A DNA stretch of 64,000 bases from Vibrio sp. DW001 (GTDB taxonomy: Bacteria > Pseudomonadota > Gammaproteobacteria > Enterobacterales > Vibrionaceae). Positions 10,185 to 18,975 of the stretch are shown here, one piece after another. The notes below the pieces were generated by a model that searched no databases, was not told the DNA's origin, and saw only the letters and a program-made list of their open reading frames with translations. A program made the translations under genes and the position numbers. The DNA lies in assembly GCF_029016285.1 (NCBI RefSeq), contig NZ_CP091976.1:1116001-1180000 (forward strand). Reading direction: 5' to 3'. Position 1 is the stretch's first letter. The number at the start of each line of letters is the position of its first letter.

Positions 10185-10963
10185 GGTACTGTCAAGTTAA
10201 CCGATGCTATGGCAGTATTTCCATATGAGCATATATAAAAGACATCGATTCCCTTCTGATATTGTCCAACAAGCCGTCTGGTTGTATTACCGTTTTAGCC
10301 TAAGTTTTAGGGATGTTGAAGATCTTCTTGCGGAATGAGGCGTTACCGTAAGTTATAAAACTATTCGTTACTGGTGGAGTAAATTCGGGTGCATTTAAAG
10401 TAAGCGTTTGAAGAAAAACACTAGCCAGTTCGGTGATACCTAGTTTATGGACGAAGTGTTTATTAGTGTTCGTCGAGAGCGGCATTATCTTTGGAGCGCA
10501 ATAGGCCAGAATGGTGATGTTATCGATATTCTTGTGCAGAAAAGAAGAGATGAAAAGGGGGTAAAGCGTTTCTTCAAATGGCTAGTAACGAGCAATCAAG
10601 GCGTGAAACCTTGGGAAATCGTGACAGAAAACTCCGTAGTTATAATGTTGCTACAGGGAGTTTGTTCCAAAATCAGTTCACCACAACAGCAAGTATCACA
10701 ACAATCGGTGTGAAAGTTCCCATGCACCAACAAAAGTGAGAGTACGGTAAATGCGAAAATTCAAAAGCAGGGCCCACGCGCAGCGTTTTCTCAGCGTGTT
10801 TTCGTTGGTTTACAATATCTTCAATTCACAAAGGCATCTATGCAGTGCCGAATTTTACAAAACTCGAAGAACGGATGCCTTTACTACATGGCGTAATATT
10901 ATCGCTAGTTAAGAGATAATCTACAGGGAAACTACGATTCAATTTAGCTAAGTTGACAGTACC
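10185..10963 (+). mobile_element. IS6-family insertion sequence, decayed copy with both inverted repeats
   Basis: Left end GGTACTGTCAAGTTA (10185-10199) and right end TAAGTTGACAGTACC (10949-10963) are 15-base terminal inverted repeats with one mismatch. They enclose 779 bp, the size expected for IS6/IS26 relatives. The transposase inside is broken. No 8-bp target duplication is seen: the flanks are CCCATGAT on the left and ATATTAAT on the right. This suggests that the copy arose from, or later took part in, a deletion or recombination event. Its ends touch coding sequence on both sides: the XRE gene on the left and the chemoreceptor gene on the right. Confidence 0.85.
10235..10915 (+). pseudogene. 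IS6-family transposase remnant (DDE), several frame breaks
   Basis: Reading across frames recovers the order expected of an IS6 transposase. An N-terminal part resembles RFPSDIVQQAVWLYYRF...LSFRDVEDLL (about 10245-10340) and is interrupted by an in-frame TGA. YKTIRYWWSKFG follows (10350-10390). Next comes the first catalytic Asp segment MDEVFISVRRERHYLW with QKRRDEKGVKRFFKWL (10447-10590). Later frames give KLRSYN (about 10630) and the C-terminal MRKFKSRAHAQRFLSVFS...NIFNSQRHL (about 10750-10840), ending near 10911. At least one stop codon and two or more frameshifts or deletions separate the pieces, so no active transposase can be made. Confidence 0.85.
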
Positions 10964-12348
10964 ATATTAATGTCTTTGGTTACTTTTCGCATGACATCTG
11001 AAGTGCTTTTCAGATCATTGTCTATTTCCTCCATATCAACAGAGGTTTTAGATAGGTTTTCTGTCATATTTTGAGTGGCTAGAGTCTGTTCATTCACTGA
11101 CTCTGCGATAGATAAAACGATGCTATCTACCTGAACCATGATTTCACTTATACTATCCATATTTGATTTTGCATCGTCTGATTCGTTTTGAATTTCACAG
11201 ATTTTTTCTTTTATTTCAATAGATGCATCGGATGTTTGTTTTGCGAGTTTTTTTATTTCATTGGCAACAATAGCAAAACCTCTGCCAGCGTCGCCAGCCC
11301 TTGCAGCTTCGATGGTTGCGTTAAGAGACAGTAAGTTGACCTGATCTGAAATTTCAGAAATAGTTTCTACGACTCTGCCAATATCTTGAGCGGCATTGCT
11401 TAAAACACCCACTTGATTTGCTGACTCACGCACGTTTTTGACCGCTTCTTGTGCGACACTGCGGCCCATATTGGCATGGTTAGATATGCCACTAACCGTT
11501 GAGTGTAATTCTTCTGACGCCGTTGAGACCATTCCAAGAGCCATATTAACCTGATCTGTGGCTTTTGAAATAGAACTTAGCGAAACTGACATTTCAGAAA
11601 TTCCTGACAATGATAAATCCACCAGTTTTCTTCTCTGCAACCCTGATTTTGAAAAAGTGTTGGCGATTAGAAAGAGTAGATTTGCCGCGGCGATGAGTTT
11701 ATCTGGGGTAATAATGGAAATTTTCTTCAACGCTTGAATATATTTGTCTTCATCAATATTAAGGTTTCTGGCGATTGCTCTAAATTCATCTTCATCCGGT
11801 TTATGGGTTAGCGTTTGTCCGCCAAGGATACTGCCAATCTGAGTGCCTTCAATAATTATTGGCACGCCAAAATCTATTAACCCAGTATGGCATTTATAGA
11901 TGGCTGGCTCATTAGTATGACCAGAGATAATACCGCCGCCTCGATCACATTTTGTACAAAGATCTGACCCTTTTTTACTCTCTCTCGTATGCTCCATACA
12001 AAAGGAGGTGAAGTTGCTCGGTTTAGTGATGGGGTTTCCATCATTGTCAACGGTAATACTTGCCACCCCCATAGCTTTTGCAAACTCGTCTTGAACTTTT
12101 TGCAAAACGTCAACATCGACCAGTTCTTTAAAAGAATAATCTAGCGTTGAAATCTTTTTTTGATCTTTTATATTTCCGAAGCCCTTTATCTGCTCATCTA
12201 TTGTTTTAATACTAATTGACGATTTCGATATAATATCATCAGCATCTTCAGTAGAAATGACGTTTTTATTCCCCAACCTTCGGTATAGTAAATAACATAT
12301 TCCGGCCATGATAAAAGGACTAAGATATTTTAAAATTGTTAAAAACAT
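10948..12348 (-). CDS. Methyl-accepting chemotaxis protein with PocR-type sensory domain
   Basis: A 466-residue receptor. An N-terminal hydrophobic stretch (residues ~4-22) is a single membrane anchor. Residues ~70-225 form a PocR-like domain with the conserved cysteines ([30 protein letters not shown]), the same fold seen in the PocR regulator at 29851. The C-terminal half is an MCP signalling domain whose hairpin tip carries the [21 protein letters not shown] signature. It likely reports a diol or a related metabolite to the chemotaxis system from the cytoplasmic side; this is inferred from domain sharing and its place beside the pdu operon. The last four residues and the stop codon lie inside the right inverted repeat of the IS element, so the natural C-terminus has been replaced, probably with little effect on signalling. 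Confidence 0.85.
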   Translation of the reverse strand: MFLTILKYLSPFIMAGICYLLYRRLGNKNVISTEDADDIISKSSISIKTIDEQIKGFGNIKDQKKISTLDYSFKELVDVDVLQKVQDEFAKAMGVASITVDNDGNPITKPSNFTSFCMEHTRESKKGSDLCTKCDRGGGIISGHTNEPAIYKCHTGLIDFGVPIIIEGTQIGSILGGQTLTHKPDEDEFRAIARNLNIDEDKYIQALKKISIITPDKLIAAANLLFLIANTFSKSGLQRRKLVDLSLSGISEMSVSLSSISKATDQVNMALGMVSTASEELHSTVSGISNHANMGRSVAQEAVKNVRESANQVGVLSNAAQDIGRVVETISEISDQVNLLSLNATIEAARAGDAGRGFAIVANEIKKLAKQTSDASIEIKEKICEIQNESDDAKSNMDSISEIMVQVDSIVLSIAESVNEQTLATQNMTENLSKTSVDMEEIDNDLKSTSDVMRKVTKDINMVLST

Positions 12349-12424
12349 AAACCTATCTCTCTGAAATAATTAGAACCTGCACTTGAGGTTGCGATATGCT
12401 CAATGATATTCATTGTTCACTAAC

Positions 12425-12469
12425 AAAGGGGGTTATACTACGTGTAAAATTACTTGGTATAACCCCTTT
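12425..12469 (-). terminator. Probable terminator of the pdu operon
   Basis: Inverted repeat between pduW and the chemoreceptor gene: AAAGGGGGTTATAC (12425-12438) pairs with GTATAACCCCTTT (12457-12469) with one unpaired G. The 18-base loop and modest T tract make it less typical, but its position 19 bases after pduW fits the end of a long operon. Confidence 0.55.
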
Positions 12470-12487
12470 AATTAATCAAATAATGAC

Positions 12488-13672
12488 TCACTGAATACTG
12501 TGAGTTTCTCTTGCCATCATCAGCTCTTCATTAGTATTGATGACGACTAACGCTACTGTACCGTTAATGTCGTGGAAAAAAGATTCAGAGGTGACATTTT
12601 CATCTTTATTGACCACTATGCCGAATCGTTCTAACCCCTCACACACTGAGGCTCTAATAACCGTAGAGTTTTCTCCTATTCCTCCAGTAAATAGAATGGC
12701 ATCGACCCCTCCCATTTGTACCATGTAGGATCCTATGAATGCTCTGATTCGTTGTACGAACATATCTAAGGCAAGCTGAGCTCTCTTATTGCCGTTTGTC
12801 GCCGCGTTTTCAACTTCTCGACAATCGTTTGAAACACCAGATATCCCGAGTAGCCCAGACTCATTGATCATGATTTGGTTGACCTCTTCAACATTCATAT
12901 TGTATTTTTTAGCGATAAATACAAGTATCGATGGGTCAATATCACCACAACGTGTCCCCATCATTAAGCCAGCCAATGGCGTAAAGCCCATTGAGGTATT
13001 AACGGATACCCCCCCCTGAATTGCGCATATGCTGGCGCCGCTCCCAAGGTGGCAGCTAATGATATTGAGATCCTCGATCGGTTTATTCATCTTTTCAGCG
13101 CATACTTCACTTACGTACTTGTGGCTAGTACCATGGAAACCGTAGCGGCGAATATGATCGTCTTCATAAAAACGATGAGGTATCGCATATAAGTAATCTT
13201 TTTTTTGTATGCTCTGATGAAACGAGGTGTCAAATATGGCTACCTGCTTAACATCTGGCAATCTGGTCGACATGGCTTTAATAAAGGCGATATTGACGGG
13301 ATTGTGTAGTGGCGCGAGTTCTATTAGTGATTCTAACGTTGAGATAACATTCTTATTTATGTTTACCGAATGACTAAAGTGCTCTCCACCGTGAGCGACT
13401 CGATGTCCGATACTATCAATGTCATCAAGAGACTTAATCACCTTTTTGTGCAACAACTGCTCTAATAGGTAATCGATGGCTTGCTGAGGGGAATGCAAGC
13501 TTATGTCCTTTATGGTGTACTTATGTTGGTCTAATTTTAGAACGAACTCCGCGTCGTCCTTACCAATTTTGTCGATCATTCCTTTGACAATCAGCCTTTC
13601 ACTTGGCATCAAATATAGCTGAAACTTTAATGTTGAACTGCCAGCGTTGATTGCTAAAATTTTATTTTCCAT
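12488..13672 (-). CDS. pduW: Propionate/acetate kinase PduW
   Basis: A 394-residue member of the acetate kinase family (ASKHA fold). The opening ILAINAGSSTLKFQLY is the phosphate-1 nucleotide motif. GVSVNTSMGFTPLAGLMMGTRCGDIDP and ILFTGGIGENS are the two family signatures, with the catalytic Arg and Asp in the former. It converts propionyl phosphate and ADP to propionate and ATP, the energy-yielding end of propanediol fermentation. It works outside the shell in known systems. It is the last gene of the pdu run, 10 bases after pduV. Acetate kinase activity is also likely, but position and order favour PduW. Confidence 0.92.
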   Translation of the reverse strand: MENKILAINAGSSTLKFQLYLMPSERLIVKGMIDKIGKDDAEFVLKLDQHKYTIKDISLHSPQQAIDYLLEQLLHKKVIKSLDDIDSIGHRVAHGGEHFSHSVNINKNVISTLESLIELAPLHNPVNIAFIKAMSTRLPDVKQVAIFDTSFHQSIQKKDYLYAIPHRFYEDDHIRRYGFHGTSHKYVSEVCAEKMNKPIEDLNIISCHLGSGASICAIQGGVSVNTSMGFTPLAGLMMGTRCGDIDPSILVFIAKKYNMNVEEVNQIMINESGLLGISGVSNDCREVENAATNGNKRAQLALDMFVQRIRAFIGSYMVQMGGVDAILFTGGIGENSTVIRASVCEGLERFGIVVNKDENVTSESFFHDINGTVALVVINTNEELMMARETHSIQ

Positions 13673-13682
13673 GATTTTACGG

Positions 13683-14120
13683 TTATTCCCAGTTTAAAAA
13701 TTGGCGTAGCTGTAGGACGCCGACGTTGTTATACGCTGAAGTTGCAAAAATAGTGCTTGCTCCAGCGTCTCGAAGTAGTTGATTTACCGAAGACGACGCA
13801 AGGTCTGGTATTGTGTCAGATTTGGTTACTATACCAATGACTGGCTTATTGAATGCGGTTGCAAATTGAGGTGCAAATAAACTAGCCGGATTGTCAGCGC
13901 TCTGAATTAACGCCACCACATCCACTTCATATGATGCTGTGATGAGAGCGCTATAAAACCTTGGGTTCTCTAAATATTCGCCTGGAGTGTCAATAGAAGA
14001 CAGTCGAAAGTTTAAGACTTGAGTTTTGTCGTACTTAATCGGTAGTTGGTTTAAGCTTTGAAGCAGTGTGGTTTTGCCACTTTCACTTCTTCCGACAAGC
14101 ATTATTTTTTTACGCATCAT
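13683..14120 (-). CDS. pduV: PduV, small Ras-like GTPase of the Pdu microcompartment
   Basis: A 145-residue P-loop protein. Walker A is GRSESGKTTL (residues ~9-18), a switch-like DTPGEYLENPRF follows, and TKSD gives the NKxD-type guanine motif. PduV of the EutP/PduV family associates with the outside of the shell through PduU and affects compartment movement or placement. The start at 14118-14120 is chosen because its ATG overlaps the TAA of pduU (TAATG), giving the [10 protein letters not shown] beginning that matches the family. An upstream ATG at 14139 would add seven residues that the family lacks. A start one codon later (14117) is equally possible. Confidence 0.88.
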   Translation of the reverse strand: MMRKKIMLVGRSESGKTTLLQSLNQLPIKYDKTQVLNFRLSSIDTPGEYLENPRFYSALITASYEVDVVALIQSADNPASLFAPQFATAFNKPVIGIVTKSDTIPDLASSSVNQLLRDAGASTIFATSAYNNVGVLQLRQFLNWE

Positions 14121-14467
14121 TACGTCCGAGTCACTGGACACGTGCTAAATTTCATCATGTCACCTAATGTGTAACGAACTTGCTTTAATGCGTATTCTAC
14201 GGCTGACACGTCGCCAGTAAATACAACAGAGCCGGTGAATCTGTCTACAAATCCAAGTTCGACTGCGCCAGATTTAGTGGCTATATCACCTGCTATGATA
14301 GCGGCTTCGCTTGGTGTAATAGTCAGTATGCCGATTGCATTTGTAGCGCTATTGAGCCCCATTTTCTTATATAAGACTTTGTTTGGATTGGCAATTAGAT
14401 GAATCAAAGTAATTTGCTTACCAGGAACATATTCTTGAATTACGCGGTTTTTAGTTTCATTGCTCAT
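14120..14467 (-). CDS. pduU: PduU, circularly permuted BMC shell protein
   Basis: A 115-residue single-BMC-domain hexamer subunit in which the usual strand order is permuted. The N-terminal [18 protein letters not shown] segment supplies the beta-barrel plug typical of PduU/EutS and precedes the core [16 protein letters not shown]. In known systems the barrel side anchors PduV. The gene sits directly upstream of pduV and overlaps its start codon, consistent with that partnership. Length is essentially that of the well-known enterobacterial protein. Confidence 0.93.
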   Translation of the reverse strand: MSNETKNRVIQEYVPGKQITLIHLIANPNKVLYKKMGLNSATNAIGILTITPSEAAIIAGDIATKSGAVELGFVDRFTGSVVFTGDVSAVEYALKQVRYTLGDMMKFSTCPVTRT

Positions 14468-14482
14468 TGGTTCATCCTCGAA

Positions 14483-15031
14483 TCATAATAGGTGCTGCCA
14501 TAACGTCTTATTTGGTTTGGCAATTGAACTGCTTTGTACTAGCAAACCTTTACTACCCGCACTGTTGGAAGCTTCGGTAACTGCGGTTTTTATATCGGTA
14601 ATTTCACCATTTAATACCATGTAACATTTACCACCAATCCCATAGGCCATATGAATTCTTACCAGTTGAACGTTGGCACTTTTAACCGCAGCATCTGCCG
14701 CTGTTATGCAGGCACCAACACTGTAGGTTTCAACGACACCGATCGATTTCTTTTGTTCTATTTCATTAACGCCGCTTAACGCGGGGAGAATAGAGGCGTG
14801 AACGTTGGCGATAACAAAACTATCAACGGTAAGATGACCACCACAGCGAATACCGTTCTCCACTGCTTGCTGTATTGCGCCAATTTCACCTCCCACCATA
14901 GTGATGTATTTTCCTGGGCAGATGGTTTTAGCCAGTAACAGTTCAACATTAGCGCTAGTGAGCATGACATCAGTGGCTTCGATACCTTTAGCTATGCTGC
15001 TCATTTCTACCAATCCAATTGCGTGATACAC
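14483..15031 (-). CDS. pduT: PduT, tandem-BMC shell protein with Fe-S pore
   Basis: A 182-residue trimeric shell protein with two BMC domains: MYHAIGLVEMSSIAKGIEA at residue 1 and IGVVETYSVGACITAADAAV at ~97. Cys38 (KTICPGKY) is the residue that in characterised PduT brings three subunits together around a 4Fe-4S cluster in the pore, and it is conserved here. PduT is thought to pass electrons through the shell to or from PduS, whose gene lies four bases upstream in the operon. Confidence 0.94.
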   Translation of the reverse strand: MYHAIGLVEMSSIAKGIEATDVMLTSANVELLLAKTICPGKYITMVGGEIGAIQQAVENGIRCGGHLTVDSFVIANVHASILPALSGVNEIEQKKSIGVVETYSVGACITAADAAVKSANVQLVRIHMAYGIGGKCYMVLNGEITDIKTAVTEASNSAGSKGLLVQSSSIAKPNKTLWQHLL

Positions 15032-15034
15032 GGT

Positions 15035-16432
15035 TTACTCCTTGGTGATCGTTATGTCAGTATTAGAAATATAATGCACTACGCCGCACAGGCTTGAATG
15101 GATAGAGACACCTAAAGCGTCTTCATCTGGCGTAGCAATACACTGCCCCACAAAGACTTTATCGCCTACAGACACGATTGGGTTAGAGGCTTTTCCTATA
15201 TGTTGTTGTAATGGAATACAGACTTGCTCTGGGCTCCAATCAATGTCTTGCATTGGTGCGTTTTTGTTTAATGAGTCAAGGTCTAAGCGTGATATCAAGC
15301 GTTTAGTTGGAAGCATGCGGTAAGGCAACATAGGATCTACATCGCGCAGTTCGCCTGTATAATTCGCCCCTTGTTCTCTAAACTGTTTTTTCAGCATTTG
15401 GTTGATGCGCATTGGGGAAATTTCGACAGGACAAGCGTATGCTTCGCATATACCACATTCTGAACAGGTTAAAGCCGAGAGTAATACGGACGGTTTACTC
15501 ACTTTTTCATAGCAAACAGCTTTAACAATTTCACTCGGAGAGAGCTCGTGGCCAATAAGGTGTCGGGGGCATAACTCTGTGCACATTTTGCATTGCTCGC
15601 ACACGTTACGTGCCATATTTAATACAGATTCGATAGAACGTTTTTGGCGTTGTATCAGTATGTGGTCTTGCGGTAAAACGATCAGTCCACCGGTTGTTTT
15701 AGTCACTGGTTGGTCTAAATCTTCAATCACTTTACCCATCATCGGGCCGCCTAAAATATAAGCGGGATTTTGTATTGTTGCTCCTCCTGCAATTGCAAGA
15801 GCTTGCGCAAGCGTGATGCCAATTGGAGCGGTAAACGTAACTGGATTAGCCACTGCTCCATTAATGGTTAATGTACGCTTTGTCACTGGCTCACCTTGTT
15901 CAAAGGTATCAGCCAATTGCATTAATGTTTGTACATTATTTACCATTACACCAACACTTAGTGGCAAAGCCGCAGCAGCAACTTGTCGTCCTGTCGCTAA
16001 CCAAATTGTAATGACTTCGTCACCTGCCGGGTAGATGTCTGGCAGGACATGAATGCGAATATTGCTTGGTAATAATGGAGTGAGAGCAGAAATCGCTGCT
16101 GAGTATTTTTCTTTAAGCGCAATCACGCCTTCTTTCGCGCCAGTGAGTGACATGCCATATTGCAAGCCACGAATGAGCTTGCTTGGGTAGCGATCCATCA
16201 GCTGTTGATCTACTTTGAGCAAAGGTTCACATTCAGCTGCATTCACTAGGAATATTTCTGCTTTAGATTGTAGTTTGACGTAAGTAGGGAAACCAGCACC
16301 TCCTGCTCCTACAATGCCAGCATCTCGAACAGCTTTAAGTAAATTGTCTTTACTCATTCTGTTTAGTGTCTCAGATACTATATCCTGATCTGCCGCTAAT
16401 ACCGCGGCTGATGATGAATGGGTAGTGGTCAT
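15035..16432 (-). CDS. pduS: PduS, cobalamin reductase (RnfC-like flavo-iron-sulfur protein)
   Basis: A 465-residue electron-transfer protein that reduces cob(III/II)alamin so that PduO can adenosylate it. The RnfC/NuoF-type NADH-FMN region starts near residue 36 (GIVGAGGAGFPTYVKLQ, NAAECEPLL). It is followed by an SLBB-like part and two cysteine clusters: CEQCKMCTELCP, then CSECGICEAYACP, whose last spacing is one residue longer than a standard ferredoxin motif. A C-terminal lipoyl/RnfC-type barrel ends the protein. About 28 extra residues precede the core; the start is nonetheless supported because its ATG overlaps the pduQ stop (ATGA). That leader could help encapsulation, which is only a guess. 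Confidence 0.93.
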   Translation of the reverse strand: MTTTHSSSAAVLAADQDIVSETLNRMSKDNLLKAVRDAGIVGAGGAGFPTYVKLQSKAEIFLVNAAECEPLLKVDQQLMDRYPSKLIRGLQYGMSLTGAKEGVIALKEKYSAAISALTPLLPSNIRIHVLPDIYPAGDEVITIWLATGRQVAAAALPLSVGVMVNNVQTLMQLADTFEQGEPVTKRTLTINGAVANPVTFTAPIGITLAQALAIAGGATIQNPAYILGGPMMGKVIEDLDQPVTKTTGGLIVLPQDHILIQRQKRSIESVLNMARNVCEQCKMCTELCPRHLIGHELSPSEIVKAVCYEKVSKPSVLLSALTCSECGICEAYACPVEISPMRINQMLKKQFREQGANYTGELRDVDPMLPYRMLPTKRLISRLDLDSLNKNAPMQDIDWSPEQVCIPLQQHIGKASNPIVSVGDKVFVGQCIATPDEDALGVSIHSSLCGVVHYISNTDITITKE

Positions 16433-17544
16433 AATATGGCCTCTAATATATGCTTTATGTCATTATCAGAAACCGCACACGGATTGGTAGTTAGAGTACT
16501 ATCTGCATGTGTAGCGGCTATAATCAACGGTTGTTTTTCTAGAAAAACGCTGTCATTTACGCCTAGTTTTCTCAATGATGTTTGGATATTCAGCTTCGCC
16601 ATCAATTTATTAATCTGAAAGATCAACTGATTAACAGCGGTTTCGTCGCTAGCAGATTTTGGGCAGAGTTGGCTGAATTTAGCCAGTCGTGCATATCGTT
16701 TTCTTGCTCTGATGTTTTTGGCATTATGACGTATGACATGAGGTAATAAGATAGCGTTAGCTAACCCATGAGGTATTTTAAATTGCCCCCCTAGTTGATG
16801 GGCAATAGCATGATTAAGACCCAACCCAGCTTGGCTAAACGCCATGCCTGCCATACTTGACGCATTATGCACTTTTGTTCTGGTTGGTATGCATTGCCCG
16901 TTTTCGTAAGCAGTAGGTAAATATTGGAAAATGTTGTATACCGCTTTCTCAGCTAAGGCGTCAGCAAAGTCGTTAGCATCAACTGAAACATACGCTTCAA
17001 TTGCGTGGGTTAATACATCCAACCCAGTATTAGCGGTTATGTTGTCTGGTACAGTGACAACCAATTCTGGGTCCAAAATAGCGATGTCAGGAAAAATAGT
17101 TGGGTGGAATAGGGGATATTTAATCCCTTTTTCTTTGTCGCTAATGACCGTTGCAGATGTTACTTCTGAGCCAGTACCGCTGGTGGTTGGAATTGCAATG
17201 CAGCAGTCAAGTGGTAGATGCTGGCTTTGCTCCACAAAAAATCGGATTGCTTTGGCTGCATCAATAGCCGATCCTCCACCAAATCCTATAATGATGTCTG
17301 GTTGTACCCGTTGTAAATCGGCAATGCCTTTCACAATGGTAGCAATATCGGGATCAGGACTAATATCAGAAAAAAGGAATAGCTGATTATCATCTTCTAA
17401 CATGGATTTCAGACGCGTATAAGCTGGACTTGAGGCTAAAAAGCCATCGCAAACAATCCATATTTTTCTTTGTTTGAAGCGCTTCAAATATGCAAGGCTA
17501 CCTACGCCACTATACACTCGAGTTTTAACTGAAAATTTCTTCAT
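16429..17544 (-). CDS. pduQ: PduQ, propanol dehydrogenase (iron-containing alcohol dehydrogenase)
   Basis: A 371-residue group III alcohol dehydrogenase that reduces propionaldehyde to 1-propanol inside the compartment, regenerating NAD+ for PduP. The nucleotide loop IIGFGGGSAIDAAKA is at residues ~85-100. Iron ligands lie in GLDVLTHAIEAYVS and in LNHAIAHQLGGQFKIPHGLANAILLPHV (His residues of the HxxxH and PHG blocks). Length matches PduQ. A GAGGG ribosome site precedes the start, and its stop overlaps pduS. A second enzyme of this superfamily is encoded at 31830. Confidence 0.93.
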   Translation of the reverse strand: MKKFSVKTRVYSGVGSLAYLKRFKQRKIWIVCDGFLASSPAYTRLKSMLEDDNQLFLFSDISPDPDIATIVKGIADLQRVQPDIIIGFGGGSAIDAAKAIRFFVEQSQHLPLDCCIAIPTTSGTGSEVTSATVISDKEKGIKYPLFHPTIFPDIAILDPELVVTVPDNITANTGLDVLTHAIEAYVSVDANDFADALAEKAVYNIFQYLPTAYENGQCIPTRTKVHNASSMAGMAFSQAGLGLNHAIAHQLGGQFKIPHGLANAILLPHVIRHNAKNIRARKRYARLAKFSQLCPKSASDETAVNQLIFQINKLMAKLNIQTSLRKLGVNDSVFLEKQPLIIAATHADSTLTTNPCAVSDNDIKHILEAIL

Positions 17545-17571
17545 GATCCCTCTATACTCACTTATTTTTTA

Positions 17572-18972
17572 TTAGCGAATTGAAAATCCGTTTTGTAATA
17601 CACAACGACGCGATCTCGCGAATGATTTTGCTGATGTTGTTCCTTCACCAGTCGGTGTCGCAATAGTGAATGTGGTAAAACTCTCACCACCGACACCGAT
17701 GCCAGCATAGGAAGGTCCATTCTTAACAAAAATCGAAGTTTGCATCATCTGAGCTGCTTTATTTAAGCGAGATACGTTTTGTGAGTGCATTACTGCTGTG
17801 TGGTGTAGGCCGGCTTCAATGCGTAAAGAAAGTGTTAACCCTTCTTCAAAATTAGTGACACGAACAATAGGTAATACAGGCATAAGTTGTTCTTCAACAA
17901 CGAAAATATCATCAGCATCCGTTTCTAAGATAATGAGCTTTGGTTCTTTATCTGGGCAGTGGATCCCTGCGGCTTCTAAGATAGTTCCTGGGCTTCTTCC
18001 TACAAGGTTTTTGTTTACTGTGCCATTGTCAAAGCAAGCATTACGTAGGCGCTCTATATCACTTGGATTAGATACAAGATAGGCGTCAAATGACTGCATT
18101 TGCTGAATGAGTTGATCGACAACAGAGTCGACAACAACAACCGCTTTTTCAGCGATACATGGCACATTATAATCGAGAGATGCACCAGCAATGATACTTC
18201 TAGCGGCATTCACAATTTCGGCGGTTTCATCAACGAGACAAGGGGGATTACCCGCGCCAGCGCCAATCACTTTTTTACCTGTTTTCATTGCTGCAGTAAC
18301 AATAGCCGGGCCACCTGTAACCGCTAACAGTGCGATTGAAGGGTGAATCATCATCTCCTGAGTTGCTTTGAAGCTAGGCTCTTTCATAGTGACAATTAGG
18401 TTTCTAATACCACAGGCTCTAAAGGCAATGTCTTCCATTTTACTAATAAGCCACAAAGAGATGAGCTTTGCCCCAGGATGAGGTGAAAAGTAAACCGCAT
18501 TGCCAGCTGCTAACATGCTAATACTGTTATTGATTATAGTTTCAGTTGGGTTGGTGCTTGGGGTGATAGATCCAATGACTCCATAAGGTGAATACTCATA
18601 TAACACCATGCCATCGTCACCGGTTAATGCTTGGGTTGTGAGGTCTTCGATACCAGGGGTATTGTTTAATGCCGCCTGATTTTTTAAAATTTTGTCTTCT
18701 GTGTTGCCCATACCTGACTCAGCCACTGCGTCCGCTGCCAATTTTGGAATGACGGGGGCTAACTCTTTTCGAATCGCAGTAATAATGGCACTACGAGTTT
18801 TTAGTGGGCTTCTATGAAAACGCTGAAATGCTGCAGAAGCCGCCTGTATGGCACTATCTACACTTTCAAATAAAGCGTTTTCTATTGCAGTAGGTGATTC
18901 AACTGGTTCACTTTGCGCGAATTTCTCGGTTAAAATATTGCGAACAATGTTTTCTAATTCATTACTGTCCAT
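17572..18972 (-). CDS. pduP: PduP, CoA-acylating propionaldehyde dehydrogenase
   Basis: A 466-residue aldehyde dehydrogenase-fold enzyme making propionyl-CoA and NADH from propionaldehyde. Residues 1-18 (DSNELENIVRNILTEKF) form the short amphipathic encapsulation peptide known from this enzyme. A linker follows, then the catalytic domains. The nucleophile is Cys272 in the NVPCIAEK motif, and GPAIVTAAMKTGKKVIGAGAGNPP belongs to the cofactor-binding region. It lies between pduO and pduQ as in enterobacterial operons. Confidence 0.95.
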   Translation of the reverse strand: MDSNELENIVRNILTEKFAQSEPVESPTAIENALFESVDSAIQAASAAFQRFHRSPLKTRSAIITAIRKELAPVIPKLAADAVAESGMGNTEDKILKNQAALNNTPGIEDLTTQALTGDDGMVLYEYSPYGVIGSITPSTNPTETIINNSISMLAAGNAVYFSPHPGAKLISLWLISKMEDIAFRACGIRNLIVTMKEPSFKATQEMMIHPSIALLAVTGGPAIVTAAMKTGKKVIGAGAGNPPCLVDETAEIVNAARSIIAGASLDYNVPCIAEKAVVVVDSVVDQLIQQMQSFDAYLVSNPSDIERLRNACFDNGTVNKNLVGRSPGTILEAAGIHCPDKEPKLIILETDADDIFVVEEQLMPVLPIVRVTNFEEGLTLSLRIEAGLHHTAVMHSQNVSRLNKAAQMMQTSIFVKNGPSYAGIGVGGESFTTFTIATPTGEGTTSAKSFARSRRCVLQNGFSIR

Positions 18973-18975
18973 TTT

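Noticed and set aside
10300..10485. Minus-strand frame inside the IS remnant
   Set aside because: It lies opposite the transposase fragments, has no recognisable domain and no ribosome site.
16931..17386. 151-codon plus-strand frame opposite pduQ
   Set aside because: A shadow frame of an iron alcohol dehydrogenase gene, with no start signals and no known fold.
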